A stretch of DNA of 64,000 nucleotides from UBA5951 sp009936885 (GCA_937996625.1 CALKVA010000011.1:1-64000), one strand, 5' to 3'; positions 35,007-44,609 are shown, numbered from the stretch's first letter. The notes: generated by a model from the sequence alone, not told the origin. A program made the numbers and translations.

Positions 35007-36785
35007 GTGCATCAACTTACAAAAATTTACATCTGTGTAATTGCGGTACTACTTACAGATACCTTCATTAATCCTGCCTTTAGTATTCTGAGTGAAAATA
35101 AACCAAAAAAGTATAATGTTACGCCAGTTAAAACAGAACAACCACCAACAAACACTTCCAAGCCACAAAGCGAAAAAGCATCTAAAGGTACTAATAGCCC
35201 AAATATTAATTCGAAAAGCGAAAGAAATAAAATAAACAAGCCCAAAGAATATAACAATAAAATCACGATAACATTACAAAGAATAGATTCAGAAAACATA
35301 ATACAGGAGACACCAACTCCATTACTATCTGATACTTTGAGAGATTTAAGAAAATCCCTGAATAAAGATGCTTTTTTGCAATTTGTGCCTTCTTCGCCTG
35401 AGAACGATTTTATAACCCTATCTGCACTTGATATTATCGTAAGTGACACCAAAAATAATTTGTCAGGATTATTAGCTGAGCCTAGCTCTGTAGACGCAGA
35501 ACCCAATTGCCAGACTGACCTTGCTACCTGTAATACCCAGCTTTTATCATCTATTTCAACTAGGTTAGAACAGTTAGAATTTTTAAAGAATAGCAAACAA
35601 GCGTTAGGAGAGCCAACAACAATACCTGAAATCAGGCTGGATACACAATCTCCCCTTACCGAAAACGAAATCGCTCTTGCCTTTTTAGCTCCAGGCATAA
35701 TAGAACAATCTATAGAGGATTATTATACAAGCCCCTCTGATTTTTCCTATGCAATAAGAGATATTCTAAAAAATAAGGAATCTATTTTTTGGGGTAGTAA
35801 AACAGGGTTTATGGATAATCTTAAAATATTACAATCCCAACTAAGGCTCACCCGCCAGTCAAACCCCAATCTCCCCAATGATGTCTTAGAAATTGGATTG
35901 ACTGCTAGAGATAGTAATTTATCAATTCCCTCTACCCAACAAACTATTAAGCAACTAGATGATTTTGTGGAATTTGTTGGCGTAAAAAAAATTGTGATCA
36001 ATGATGATATCATTACCAGTGATATGGATACGGACCTTCTGCCTTCGCAATTGGTAAACACGCTGGAACAAGAGGCGCTTCCCATTACTTCTCTTTATGA
36101 TTTGATAGGGTATTATATTTCGAATGATGAACAGCAATTACAAGAAAATGAGACGCTTAATTCGCAAATCCTTCTTTGGTTTGATGATTACACCAACTTA
36201 ATGGATTCTATGAAAATCTTAAAAATTTCAGATGATAAAATGTCAGACCAAAATCTTCAAATATTATCTGAATTACAAGACAAAATAAGAAATGCACAAG
36301 AAAATGGAATTAAAATTTCTGATACCATTCTAAATAGTGGTGATGGGCTTCAGATTTTTAGGGACGTGCTTCCAGAATTATCAGAATTAAATCAACAAAT
36401 GAAGCACACACAAAACACAATACTGTTTCAAGATTTAGATTTAATAATGTCAGAGATAACAGATAATCTTAATCAGATACTAACCACCCTATCCAATCAG
36501 AATATGGATAATTTAAAACAACCTGTTAACCAAACGACACTTAGTTATTTTTTAGACCTTGTTCCTGAAAATCGGGCCATGAAAGAAATATTGAGCTATA
36601 TTTTATCTGAGGTTCCCAACACGGATAATGCCTTTAATATTGGACTATCTGGTGCTGGTTTAACGTCAAATAGTAACGGCTTTTTTGAGTATCAATCTGG
36701 TTATTTAAAGCTGAACTCAGACTCACCAGAGAAACAAGCATCACAGATTTTAGATAATTTTAATTATGTTTCGGAGATTTATTAG
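35007..36785 (+). CDS. large secreted protein of unknown function
   Basis: A 592-residue protein starting at GTG with GGGAG 9 nt upstream. A signal peptide (about residues 1-26) is followed by a Lys/Pro/Ser/Thr-rich linker to about residue 85, then a long acidic, Asn/Gln/Leu-rich, largely helical region. Only two Cys follow the signal (PNCQTDLATCN), likely a disulfide. I recognise no domain. The open frame resumes directly after its TAG stop and runs into the next ORF. Probably periplasmic or extracellular. Confidence 0.75.
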   Translation: MHQLTKIYICVIAVLLTDTFINPAFSILSENKPKKYNVTPVKTEQPPTNTSKPQSEKASKGTNSPNINSKSERNKINKPKEYNNKITITLQRIDSENIIQETPTPLLSDTLRDLRKSLNKDAFLQFVPSSPENDFITLSALDIIVSDTKNNLSGLLAEPSSVDAEPNCQTDLATCNTQLLSSISTRLEQLEFLKNSKQALGEPTTIPEIRLDTQSPLTENEIALAFLAPGIIEQSIEDYYTSPSDFSYAIRDILKNKESIFWGSKTGFMDNLKILQSQLRLTRQSNPNLPNDVLEIGLTARDSNLSIPSTQQTIKQLDDFVEFVGVKKIVINDDIITSDMDTDLLPSQLVNTLEQEALPITSLYDLIGYYISNDEQQLQENETLNSQILLWFDDYTNLMDSMKILKISDDKMSDQNLQILSELQDKIRNAQENGIKISDTILNSGDGLQIFRDVLPELSELNQQMKHTQNTILFQDLDLIMSEITDNLNQILTTLSNQNMDNLKQPVNQTTLSYFLDLVPENRAMKEILSYILSEVPNTDNAFNIGLSGAGLTSNSNGFFEYQSGYLKLNSDSPEKQASQILDNFNYVSEIY

Positions 36786-36824
36786 TTTTTACTAAAGATT
36801 ATACTCTATAATTCGCTCAATCTG

Positions 36825-37157
36825 TTGACAGGAACACACATCATTGTCATCCCGTTAAGAACGTGTTTAAAATGCAAATTTCGGACTGGAAACCTTGGTG
36901 AGAATATTTCCATCAAACATGCGCTTCCACTTGGGGTAGTTCTTCCTCAAACCATTGAATTTGTGGGCACAAAAAATGGGAGTGTAATGAAGATACGTTT
37001 TAACGATGTTGAAAGCACAAATCTTGTAATGAAATTCTTGCTTGGAAAGGTAAAAAAACGAATGCAAAAACAATTTCCAGATGCGTTTAATAGTCTTCTA
37101 GCTGGCATGCAAAAATTAGTTACTAAAATTTCAACATATGTTCCCTCTTCTAGCTAA
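36825..37157 (+). CDS. uncharacterised ORF in frame with the preceding gene
   Basis: A 110-residue ORF with only a TTG start and no ribosome site. It lies in the same frame as the 592-residue protein, with no stop between that gene's TAG (36783-36785) and this ORF. It looks coding: a beta-rich middle (IEFVGTKNGSVMKIRFNDVES) and a basic amphipathic helix. It could be a separate gene, or the end of the upstream gene after a premature or read-through TAG. Confidence 0.4.
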   Translation: MTGTHIIVIPLRTCLKCKFRTGNLGENISIKHALPLGVVLPQTIEFVGTKNGSVMKIRFNDVESTNLVMKFLLGKVKKRMQKQFPDAFNSLLAGMQKLVTKISTYVPSSS

Positions 37158-37218
37158 ATAATAGAGCGTTTAATCATCTATACTATCACATCGAATGAAA
37201 GTAGCTTACCTTCCATAC

Positions 37219-37434
37219 TTATTCTTTTGCCTTATCAGAATTGGGGACGTGCCGCGTCGCAGAACGTTGTACTAAAAATGCTACAAAAAGAACACTAAGC
37301 GCATATACAAATATAGGCCAGGGGCTACTCATCAATCCATCATGTAATGATTCTTGCGCGCACATAAATGACTTTTTTAAATCAGACGCACGCTCTGACG
37401 CCTCAAAAATTTCGCAAACTGTTTTATTATCCAT
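37219..37434 (-). CDS. small single-pass membrane protein, unknown
   Basis: A 71-residue protein with a charged N-terminal half containing two Cys and one transmembrane segment (WPIFVYALSVLFVAFLV) followed by a basic tail. It lies 10 nt after a four-helix membrane protein on the same strand, so they are probably co-transcribed. No family recognised. Confidence 0.5.
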   Translation of the reverse strand: MDNKTVCEIFEASERASDLKKSFMCAQESLHDGLMSSPWPIFVYALSVLFVAFLVQRSATRHVPNSDKAKE

Positions 37435-37444
37435 TAATCGCTCC

Positions 37445-37873
37445 TTAAAATGACGATGAGCTAAAAAGTCTTTGAATAAACATTAAAGTGAAATACCCAC
37501 CATTCATAGCCAATACAAATCCAACAAAAATACTAATCTCTTTTGGTAAATCATCTCCAAATAATGGCGCAAAAAAGCGTTTGCCTGTTACAATTGCAAG
37601 CTCTAAAAACCAAATAGACAGGAACGCCGCATTTAAAATATAAAATGTCAACTTGCTTTGTTCTAATGCCAGAAAACTTAATATTAAAATAATCAACCCC
37701 AGTAAAACAATCATAATTAGAGATGGATTTTGAATATTAAGGTCAATGCGTTTAATAAGAAATAATGGCTCCTTATAATGAGAGGAAATCTTGCTCAAAC
37801 AATATAGTAAGCCCGTATGGATGGATAATAATACCCCAAATTTTGCAACTAATAAAATATCCATAACAGCCAA
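37445..37873 (-). CDS. integral membrane protein, unknown (about four helices)
   Basis: A 142-residue protein with four hydrophobic segments (starting near residues 7, 51, 77 and 113) and little soluble sequence. No conserved motif recognised. It is paired with the 71-residue membrane protein downstream. Confidence 0.6.
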   Translation of the reverse strand: MAVMDILLVAKFGVLLSIHTGLLYCLSKISSHYKEPLFLIKRIDLNIQNPSLIMIVLLGLIILILSFLALEQSKLTFYILNAAFLSIWFLELAIVTGKRFFAPLFGDDLPKEISIFVGFVLAMNGGYFTLMFIQRLFSSSSF

Positions 37874-38295
37874 CCAGACAGAATGAAGCGCCCTACGCGA
37901 AGCGAAAAAGAATAATTTTTCTTCACTTTTAGGTAGTATTTTACAATCTTATGGAAAGGGGATTACATAAAATAATCCTGTATTTATTCACCCCCCAACA
38001 AACAAAAATTAGCTATATGACACCAACGCATTGACTCTCTTATCTATGTTTGGTCAAATCATGTGACTGCCAAAAAAGAAATAAAACTTATGCATTCCAT
38101 CATAAAGATTGCTGTTATTTCCGTTCTAACATCGTATGCTATGGTGTTTGTATTTTTTCGTTTCTAAGGCTGAAGTTAACAATACAAACGGGATTATCAA
38201 TAAATGACACACTTATCTTGGAGTTACATACAAATTATATAAAATATTGAATCAATAAATTGTTTATATAATTTTAAAAGTAGTGTTAAGAAACT
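37874..38295. other. intergenic region with a possible small membrane-peptide ORF
   Basis: Divergent region between the membrane protein pair and the TPR-methyltransferase. It contains the 34-codon ORF at 38063-38167 but no recognisable RNA or terminator. Confidence 0.4.
38063..38167 (+). CDS. possible 34-residue membrane peptide
   Basis: A GTG-initiated ORF with a charged start (MTAKKEIKL) and a single hydrophobic helix (IIKIAVISVLTSYAMVFVFF); an internal ATG at 38090 would give 25 residues. No ribosome site is evident. The charge-then-helix pattern is what a small membrane protein looks like, but the evidence is thin. Confidence 0.25.
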   Translation: MTAKKEIKLMHSIIKIAVISVLTSYAMVFVFFRF

Positions 38296-39588
38296 TTGAC
38301 GAACCTTAGTATTGAGCAAACATTGAGGCAAGGCGTGGGTGAGAAAAAATTAAATGGTTTGAAAGCACAATTAGCACCCTTAAGCGAAGAAGAAACTATT
38401 AGTCCTCTCAGCCCATTTCAGCAAGAAATTAGCGTTCTATTGGTGCAGTATCAGTCTGGACAGTTTGAAGAGGCTGAAAAGCTGGCCATATCCATTACTG
38501 ATAAATATCCCACCCATCCGTTTTCTTGGAAAATACTAGGAGCTTTACTTAACCAGACTGGTAGAGTAATCGAATCATTACCTGTGCTGCAAAAATCTGT
38601 CAAATTAATGCCCAACGATGCCGAAGCTCATAACAACTTGGGTAACACGCTCAATAAATTAGGTAGATTAGAAGAGGCTGAAGCAAGCTTCAGGCAATCG
38701 ATAGCATTGAAACCTGACTATGCCGAAGCTCACAGCAACTTGGGAGTCATCAACAGAAAGAAAGGCAAATTGGAAGAGTCCGAAGAAAATTATCTTCAAG
38801 CAATAACATCAAAACCTGACTACGCCAATGCCCACTACAACTTGGGCAACACATTTAAAGAACAGGGCAAATATAGCGATGCTATCGCAAGTTACAAGCG
38901 AGCAATAGCGTTAAAACCTGAATTTGAAGAGGCGAAACATATGCATGCTGCTTTATCTGGAAAAACTACAGTAACTGCGCCTCGAAATTACGTCGAAGGA
39001 CTATTTGATAAATATGCGGATAAGTTCGAGATATCTTTGATTGACAAACTTCAATATAATTCTCCAAAAATCATATCAGAAATGATTTTAAAAAATAGTA
39101 AAATCGATTTTTTAGGTTCAATAATGGATTTAGGATGTGGCACCGGTTTGTTTGGTATAGAAATTAGGCAGTTTTGTGAACATTTAGAGGGCGTAGATTT
39201 ATCAGAAAAAATGCTTGATAAGGCAAAAGAGAAAAACATTTATAATAACTTAATCAAGCAAGATATTTTAGACTACCTATCAAATGAAGATTTGAATTTT
39301 GATTATTTTGTTTCTACGGACGTCTTTGTTTACATAGGAGATTTATTTGATGTATTTCGATTGATAAAATCTCGAAACAAAACAGAAGGTAAGTTAGCTT
39401 TCTCAACAGAACATTATGAGGGAGAACGTTTTTGTCTTGAAAAATCTGGCCGGTATTCACATTCAAAAAAATATATTGAGAGTCTATGTAAAACATTCGG
39501 ATACAAACTAAACCACTTTGAGACTCTAGCTCTTCGTAAAGAAAAAAATCAATATATCAGTGGTGGTTTTTACCTATTGGAGTTTTAA
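38296..39588 (+). CDS. TPR-repeat protein with C-terminal SAM-dependent methyltransferase
   Basis: A 430-residue protein: four to five 34-residue tetratricopeptide repeats (about residues 45-215; for example AEAHNNLGNTLNKLGRLEEA and ANAHYNLGNTFKEQGKYSDA) followed by a class I methyltransferase domain (~235-430) with SAM motif I IMDLGCGTGLFGIEIR. The substrate is unknown; TPR-methyltransferase fusions often modify proteins or surface sugars. The frame starts at TTG and has no obvious ribosome site, so the start is uncertain. Confidence 0.85.
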   Translation: MTNLSIEQTLRQGVGEKKLNGLKAQLAPLSEEETISPLSPFQQEISVLLVQYQSGQFEEAEKLAISITDKYPTHPFSWKILGALLNQTGRVIESLPVLQKSVKLMPNDAEAHNNLGNTLNKLGRLEEAEASFRQSIALKPDYAEAHSNLGVINRKKGKLEESEENYLQAITSKPDYANAHYNLGNTFKEQGKYSDAIASYKRAIALKPEFEEAKHMHAALSGKTTVTAPRNYVEGLFDKYADKFEISLIDKLQYNSPKIISEMILKNSKIDFLGSIMDLGCGTGLFGIEIRQFCEHLEGVDLSEKMLDKAKEKNIYNNLIKQDILDYLSNEDLNFDYFVSTDVFVYIGDLFDVFRLIKSRNKTEGKLAFSTEHYEGERFCLEKSGRYSHSKKYIESLCKTFGYKLNHFETLALRKEKNQYISGGFYLLEF

Positions 39589-39851
39589 AAATGAATTATT
39601 TTTAATCGTTAGTTAACATAACATAATTTTGAATACACTTTGAAAAAACGAATAAAAAGGGGTTAATATATAACGTTGACACTTCCAATTAGCTTCTAAA
39701 GAACCAAATTAATTTCTGCTCTATAGCTCCCACTACGCTTATAAATTGACGACATTTGCAATCTCCTTTTACGCCAAAGAAGCTACTATCGAATGTCACT
39801 AGATTTCTAAATCTTCTCCTAAAATCCTAGTATTTACAACACGTTAGGGGT

Positions 39852-39928
39852 TGGTCGGAACGGCAGGATTTGAACCTGCGACCCCTACACCCCCAGTGTA
39901 GTGCGCTACCAGGCTGCGCTACGCTCCG
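39852..39928 (-). tRNA. tRNA-Pro (GGG)
   Basis: A 77-nt minus-strand cloverleaf. The 5' end is CGGAGCG, the anticodon loop CTGGGGG gives GGG, the T arm is CAGGTTCAAATCCTG, and CCA is encoded. It lies just downstream of the merR-like gene. Confidence 0.97.
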
Positions 39929-39978
39929 TAATTAAAATAAAACTGTTTAAAAAACTACCATTTTAAGATTAGAACATT

Positions 39979-40404
39979 CTAGGCACTTTTTGAAATCAAT
40001 TTATCTAAACGCATTTCGCTGTCTCGAAGAAGCTCAAGGATTTTATCGCCGTCATCTGATGCAACACTTTTCTGTTCTGCTGAAAGCAATTTATTCTCTT
40101 GTTTTTCATCCAGCAGATGAACTGCTTCCAGTTTATTATCAGCCGATCCAGTATTTTTTAAATGAGACTTTAATACTTTTTGAGCCCCTTTAATGGTATA
40201 CCCTTCATTATATAATAATTCTCGTATTGAAGAGAGAACCTCAATATCTTCTGAGCGATAATAACGCCTACCACCGCTTCGTTTTATGGGCTTGACTTGG
40301 GTGAATTTTGTTTCCCAAAATCGTAGCACGTGTGATGGAACGTCGATTAATTTTGATACTTCAGAGATAGTCTTATATGCACTAACCGATTTCTCAGCTG
40401 TCAT
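39979..40404 (-). CDS. MerR-family transcriptional regulator
   Basis: A 141-residue protein with an N-terminal MerR winged helix (YKTISEVSKLIDVPSHVLRFWE, then GGRRYYRSEDIEVLSSIRELL) and a short charged C-terminus. It lacks the Cys/His effector site of metal-sensing MerR proteins. It overlaps the ihfA stop by 4 nt. The order plsX-fabH-ihfA-merR is common in Alphaproteobacteria. The regulated genes are unknown. Confidence 0.9.
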   Translation of the reverse strand: MTAEKSVSAYKTISEVSKLIDVPSHVLRFWETKFTQVKPIKRSGGRRYYRSEDIEVLSSIRELLYNEGYTIKGAQKVLKSHLKNTGSADNKLEAVHLLDEKQENKLLSAEQKSVASDDGDKILELLRDSEMRLDKLISKSA

Positions 40405-40688
40405 TTGTTAACTCTTTGGCGCAAAGATATCGAAGGATGAAACGATAACACACGGCGAGGTGTTATTCGTGCCTCAATACCTGTTTTAGGATTTCTTCCT
40501 ATACGCTCTGTCTTAGAGCGCACACTGAAAGTGCCAAATGAAGATAGTTTAACATTTTCACCTTTAACGAAACAATCAGTCATTTTTTCAAGCACATCCT
40601 CCACCAATTGTGAAGACTCATTTCTGGAAAGACCAACTTCCAGATGTACGGCTTGTGCAAGATCAGAACGTGTTAAAGTTTTACTCAT
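40401..40688 (-). CDS. ihfA: integration host factor alpha subunit
   Basis: A 95-residue HU/IHF DNA-bending protein: SKTLTRSDLAQAVHLEVGLS, VKLSSFGTFSVRSKTERIGRNPKTG and the DNA-intercalating arm region. It forms IhfAB heterodimers that bend DNA. It is preceded by fabH on the same strand and overlaps the MerR gene. Confidence 0.94.
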   Translation of the reverse strand: MSKTLTRSDLAQAVHLEVGLSRNESSQLVEDVLEKMTDCFVKGENVKLSSFGTFSVRSKTERIGRNPKTGIEARITPRRVLSFHPSISLRQRVNK

Positions 40689-40765
40689 AGTAAAAATCTA
40701 TCATCGTCGAGATAGCAAGTCAACACTCTGAAACAATTGCTTTAATTATCAAATGAAGAAGTCTG

Positions 40766-41740
40766 CTAAACAGGTCTGCCATATCTTACAAGGCTGGCCC
40801 CCCAACTAAGTCCACCTCCTATTGCTTCCAGAGCTAACAAATGACCTGATTTGATCTTTCCGCTTTCTACACCTGAGGTAAGAGCAAGCGGGATTGACGC
40901 AGCTGATGTGTTGGCATGATGGGAAACAGTTTTAATAACTTTTTCATCTGGCAAGTTAAGTTTCTTCTGCATCGCATTGATAATTCTAATATTTGCTTGA
41001 TGCGGAACTAGCCAATCAATATCGTCCGATGTTAAATTTGATATATGCAAAACCTCATCCATTGCAGCTGCTAGCTTTTCAACTGCGTGTTTAAAGACGT
41101 CACGGCCCTGCATTTTGACATGCCCAATAGTGCCCGTACTCGAAACGCCGCCATCAACATATAATATATCTTTATATCGACCATCAGAGTGAAGGGTATT
41201 TGCTATGATACCATAACCTTCTTCACTTTTTTCTGCTTGTAATACAACAGCCCCCGCCCCATCGCCAAACAAAACGCAGGTTGATCTATCTCTCCAATCG
41301 AGTAGCTTGGTAAATGTTTCTGCCCCTATGACCAATGTATTGCTACCCTGTCCTGCTGACATTAATCCGTTCGCTACTGAAAGAGCATACACAAAACCAG
41401 CACAAACCGCCTGAACATCAAATGCAAACGCATTGAGCGCGCCTAGCTTTTCTTGGACTATGGTAGCTGTTGCTGGAAAGGTACAATCAGGTGTAGTGGT
41501 TGCTACAATAATACAATCAATATCTAATATATTGAGCCCTGATGATAGCAAAGCCTGATTGGCAGCTTTAACGGCAAGGTCAGATGTAAGTTCTTCTGGA
41601 TTAGCCTTTCTTCTTGAAATAATTCCAGTGCGTTGTCTAATCCAATTATCATCTGTATCTACAAACTTACTCAAATCATCATTGGTAAGAATTGTTTCAG
41701 GCAGATAGGCGCCAACACCAGTCATCAATATTTGTTTCAT
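40766..41740 (-). CDS. fabH: beta-ketoacyl-ACP synthase III
   Basis: A 324-residue thiolase-fold condensing enzyme. The catalytic Cys is in FDVQAVCAGFVYAL, the His in VPHQANIRII and the Asn in SHHANTSAASIP. It starts fatty acid elongation from acetyl-CoA and malonyl-ACP. It lies 11 nt downstream of plsX in the classic pair. Confidence 0.96.
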   Translation of the reverse strand: MKQILMTGVGAYLPETILTNDDLSKFVDTDDNWIRQRTGIISRRKANPEELTSDLAVKAANQALLSSGLNILDIDCIIVATTTPDCTFPATATIVQEKLGALNAFAFDVQAVCAGFVYALSVANGLMSAGQGSNTLVIGAETFTKLLDWRDRSTCVLFGDGAGAVVLQAEKSEEGYGIIANTLHSDGRYKDILYVDGGVSSTGTIGHVKMQGRDVFKHAVEKLAAAMDEVLHISNLTSDDIDWLVPHQANIRIINAMQKKLNLPDEKVIKTVSHHANTSAASIPLALTSGVESGKIKSGHLLALEAIGGGLSWGASLVRYGRPV

Positions 41741-41751
41741 ATGTTTATTTT

Positions 41752-42786
41752 CTATTCTGCTTTACTTTGAATGACTTTTTCAGCTGCAGAAATAGAGTCA
41801 TTCACTTTAGGTATAAACTCATGCTCAACTAAATCACAGGCTACCTCAATTGCATTTGAAAAACCAACAGAGTCAGCCCCACCATGAGATTTAACACAAA
41901 TACCATTTAATCCCAATAAAATTGCACCATTATAATATCGCGGATCTACGGTCTTTCTCATTTTCATGAAGGCTGCTCTTGAAAGCAAAAAACCAATTCT
42001 GCTTAGATAGGAGCTCCGAAATGCCTGCCTTAAATGATGCATAAAGAACTTAGCGGTGCCTTCCGCTGTTTTAAGAGCAACATTACCTGTAAATCCGTCT
42101 GTAACAATTACATCTGTATCACCAGCTACAATGTCAGAGCCTTCAATAAAACCAACATAGTTTAAATTCAGAGTTTCATCAGACAAGCTAATGCCAGCGC
42201 GCCTTAAGTAATCAAAACCTTTCTGGTCTTCCTCGCCAACATTTAAAATACCAACAGATGGATTATTCATACCAGTGATTGCAGAACAAAAAGACGCGCC
42301 CATTATACCAAATTGAACAAGATTGCGCTCATCAACCTCGATATTAGCGCCCAGATCGAGCATACAGCACAACCCTCTCATTGTCGGAAGAAACCCAGCA
42401 ATAGCAGGGCGTGTTACCCCATTTATCATTCGCAATTGGAGTTTGGAAATAGCCATTAATGCCCCAGTATTTCCTGCAGAAACAATAGCATCCGCATTAT
42501 CACTCGCCACTTCGTTAACAGCAAGCCACATTGAGGTTTTTTTGCCATGCCGCAGGGCCTGTGCCGGTCTTGCGTCTGGTGCCACCATATCCTCAGCATG
42601 TATTATTTTTGCATCACTTAGATTTTTGTATTTCTTTATAAGAGGTTTTATTTTTTGATCGTCACCAATAAAAATTAATTCAAGATTAGGGTGACGCTTA
42701 CGTGCCATGCTTGCTCCTGAAACAACAATATCCGGGGCATCATCTCCCCCCATAGCATCTAACGCAATTCTGATATTCAACGACAC
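41752..42786 (-). CDS. plsX: phosphate acyltransferase PlsX
   Basis: A 344-residue enzyme making acyl-phosphate from acyl-ACP for phospholipid synthesis. Recognisable parts are IALDAMGGDDAPD at the start, SAGNTGALMA, and the C-terminal GLNGICVKSHGGAD. It is followed by fabH and preceded by the yceD-like gene, so lipid initiation genes are grouped. Confidence 0.96.
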   Translation of the reverse strand: MSLNIRIALDAMGGDDAPDIVVSGASMARKRHPNLELIFIGDDQKIKPLIKKYKNLSDAKIIHAEDMVAPDARPAQALRHGKKTSMWLAVNEVASDNADAIVSAGNTGALMAISKLQLRMINGVTRPAIAGFLPTMRGLCCMLDLGANIEVDERNLVQFGIMGASFCSAITGMNNPSVGILNVGEEDQKGFDYLRRAGISLSDETLNLNYVGFIEGSDIVAGDTDVIVTDGFTGNVALKTAEGTAKFFMHHLRQAFRSSYLSRIGFLLSRAAFMKMRKTVDPRYYNGAILLGLNGICVKSHGGADSVGFSNAIEVACDLVEHEFIPKVNDSISAAEKVIQSKAE

Positions 42787-42830
42787 TTGGTAACACTCCT
42801 AATCTTGCGAATAACAAGAAACCATATAGT

Positions 42831-43343
42831 TTACTTTTTTAAACTAGAAAGCTTGGCAAATGGATGCTCATCCTTATTATCGCCACCAAAAACATGAACC
42901 TCTGGCGTATTTTTTCGTTTTGGGAAGGAATCTGCTTCAACCCCAATGGTTTGCGCTATTAACTCACCAACCTGTAATATATTTGTCTCAAGAACTTCAA
43001 CATTAGCAGCATTAACATCAATCTCAGCTATATGCCCCTCTTGCTCATTTTGTAGAACATATCTTTCTTCTAACGTTATATCCAGTTTTTCTTTCACAGG
43101 CTGGCCAGTGGCAACACATGCTTGGATTACTTGGGCAACTAGGGTGCCTGTTAACTCCCAGCAATCTTTCGAAATTTTTTTTATATTTGCTGATATAGTA
43201 ACACCGCTAACATCAACAAAATTAAACCTTTCTTGTATAAATCGACATCCATCATCATCAAGAGTGCCAGATAAAGTCATTAACGGTTTACCACGATCTA
43301 TAAGATATAAGTCGATATTTTTGTCTAATGTAAAATTCTGCAT
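42831..43343 (-). CDS. YceD/DUF177 family protein
   Basis: A 170-residue protein of the DUF177 family, members of which are linked to 23S rRNA accumulation. It has the family Cys in the mid region (QACVATGQPVKEKL) and a C-terminal acidic/Phe-containing HPFAKLSSLKK. In most bacteria it precedes rpmF; here plsX follows directly, with no rpmF between. Confidence 0.87.
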   Translation of the reverse strand: MQNFTLDKNIDLYLIDRGKPLMTLSGTLDDDGCRFIQERFNFVDVSGVTISANIKKISKDCWELTGTLVAQVIQACVATGQPVKEKLDITLEERYVLQNEQEGHIAEIDVNAANVEVLETNILQVGELIAQTIGVEADSFPKRKNTPEVHVFGGDNKDEHPFAKLSSLKK

Positions 43344-43362
43344 ACCCTATCTCGCTCGACAT

Positions 43363-43947
43363 CTAACGTTGACTACCAAGGCAGGTGGCAATAAATTCAT
43401 TCATATTAAAATCCTCTGAAATTAAATATTCTGCTTCCAGAATTGTCATTTGCTCATAAAAATTAAATACAAATTGCGTAATGTTACTATCTTCTTTAAC
43501 ACTACCCGCTTTCCTATATAAATTCCTAGAAAGTGTATCTGCAAGCATGGTTGCATCCTTATTCTCCACACTCTGTGAGTATTTTGTTAGCCTTCCCATA
43601 AAACTCTCTGACATGACTTTAACACGCTTGCCAACCCCTAAATCTCCTGCACCCATCTCGCGTAATGTTAAATCAATGTCTTTGAACATCGTATCGAACA
43701 AATTTTGACTGAATTGCTTCGTTTTTTCAATGTCTTGACTAAGTTTTTGCATATAAATACTCATCACGAGACACAACATATCAAAACGTCCATCAAAGGT
43801 ATCAGCAACCTCAAATTCAGTATAAAATTCTTGTCTTCTGCTCGCTTCCAAACATTTGTAATATGCTTTCTTGTGGGGGTCTAACCGTGTTTTTTGAGAA
43901 CCAAAAAAAACACCCGCTATTTTTTGACGAAACGTGTTAGCAATCAT
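43363..43947 (-). CDS. ubiquinol-cytochrome c chaperone (Cbp3 family)
   Basis: A 194-residue helical protein with the Cbp3 signature (FYTEFEVADTFDGRFDMLCLVM and MGAGDLGVGKRVKVMSESFMGRL). In mitochondria this family assists cytochrome b/bc1 assembly; bacterial homologues are mainly alphaproteobacterial. The yceD-like gene follows 19 nt later and the lipoprotein gene bamE is divergent. Confidence 0.9.
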   Translation of the reverse strand: MIANTFRQKIAGVFFGSQKTRLDPHKKAYYKCLEASRRQEFYTEFEVADTFDGRFDMLCLVMSIYMQKLSQDIEKTKQFSQNLFDTMFKDIDLTLREMGAGDLGVGKRVKVMSESFMGRLTKYSQSVENKDATMLADTLSRNLYRKAGSVKEDSNITQFVFNFYEQMTILEAEYLISEDFNMNEFIATCLGSQR

Positions 43948-44033
43948 AATTCATTCCTGTAATATGTTGACCTTAGCTACCAGAATAGGCATTGATTAAC
44001 AACGTTATTAGCAAATTAAGCAGGATACAATAA

Positions 44034-44561
44034 ATGAACCATGAAATGATGCAGAATAATTTTTTCATCAGATATTTGAGTAACATTAGTAAAATAACCT
44101 TGAAATACACTCACATTATGAGGAATTTCCAGCAGTTGATTTCAGGTGCCATTTGTGTATTTGCATTGCTGTTCTTGATATCATGCGCGGCTCAAGAAAC
44201 AACTCATGGTAATCAGATAGACGCTATTGATATTGATAAAATCCAGATAGGGAGCACACTTAAATCAGAGCTTCAAATCATTTTAGGCCCCCCTAGTTTT
44301 GAGGGCAGTTTTGTCTCGAAAAAAATATATTATTCATATGTTAAACGACAATCACCTCTGGGTAGGAAAGCGGTCATAAATTCAAGTGACTTATATGCTT
44401 TTGAATTTGATGATAATGACATTCTTCTAAATATGACTAAGATCACAAAACTACCAAACTCGGTTGATTATGAAACAGAAAAGACAACGGCGCCTGGGGT
44501 TCAACTTGGCATTTTAGAGCAAATATTTTTCAACCTTAGAAGAAGACAAAATACAGAATAG
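44034..44561 (+). CDS. bamE: outer membrane assembly lipoprotein, BamE/SmpA family
   Basis: A 175-codon ORF with a lipobox LISC (Cys ~51) and the BamE beta-alpha domain (IDKIQIGSTLKSELQIILGPPS, then YYSYVKRQSPLG). It is a component of the BAM complex that inserts beta-barrels. An AGGA 8 nt upstream supports the ATG at 44034, but the lipoprotein signal is of normal length only if translation starts at Met29 (44118). Divergent from the cytochrome chaperone. Confidence 0.9.
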   Translation: MNHEMMQNNFFIRYLSNISKITLKYTHIMRNFQQLISGAICVFALLFLISCAAQETTHGNQIDAIDIDKIQIGSTLKSELQIILGPPSFEGSFVSKKIYYSYVKRQSPLGRKAVINSSDLYAFEFDDNDILLNMTKITKLPNSVDYETEKTTAPGVQLGILEQIFFNLRRRQNTE

Positions 44562-44609
44562 AATATTAAATTTCAATAATGACATAGCCTAATGCAGTTG
44601 TGAAATTAG

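Noticed and set aside
35027..35698. Minus-strand ORF of 223 codons antisense to the secreted orphan
   Set aside because: Its composition mirrors the Ser/Asn/Asp-rich sense protein; there is no ribosome site and the sense gene has a GTG start, GGGAG and signal peptide.
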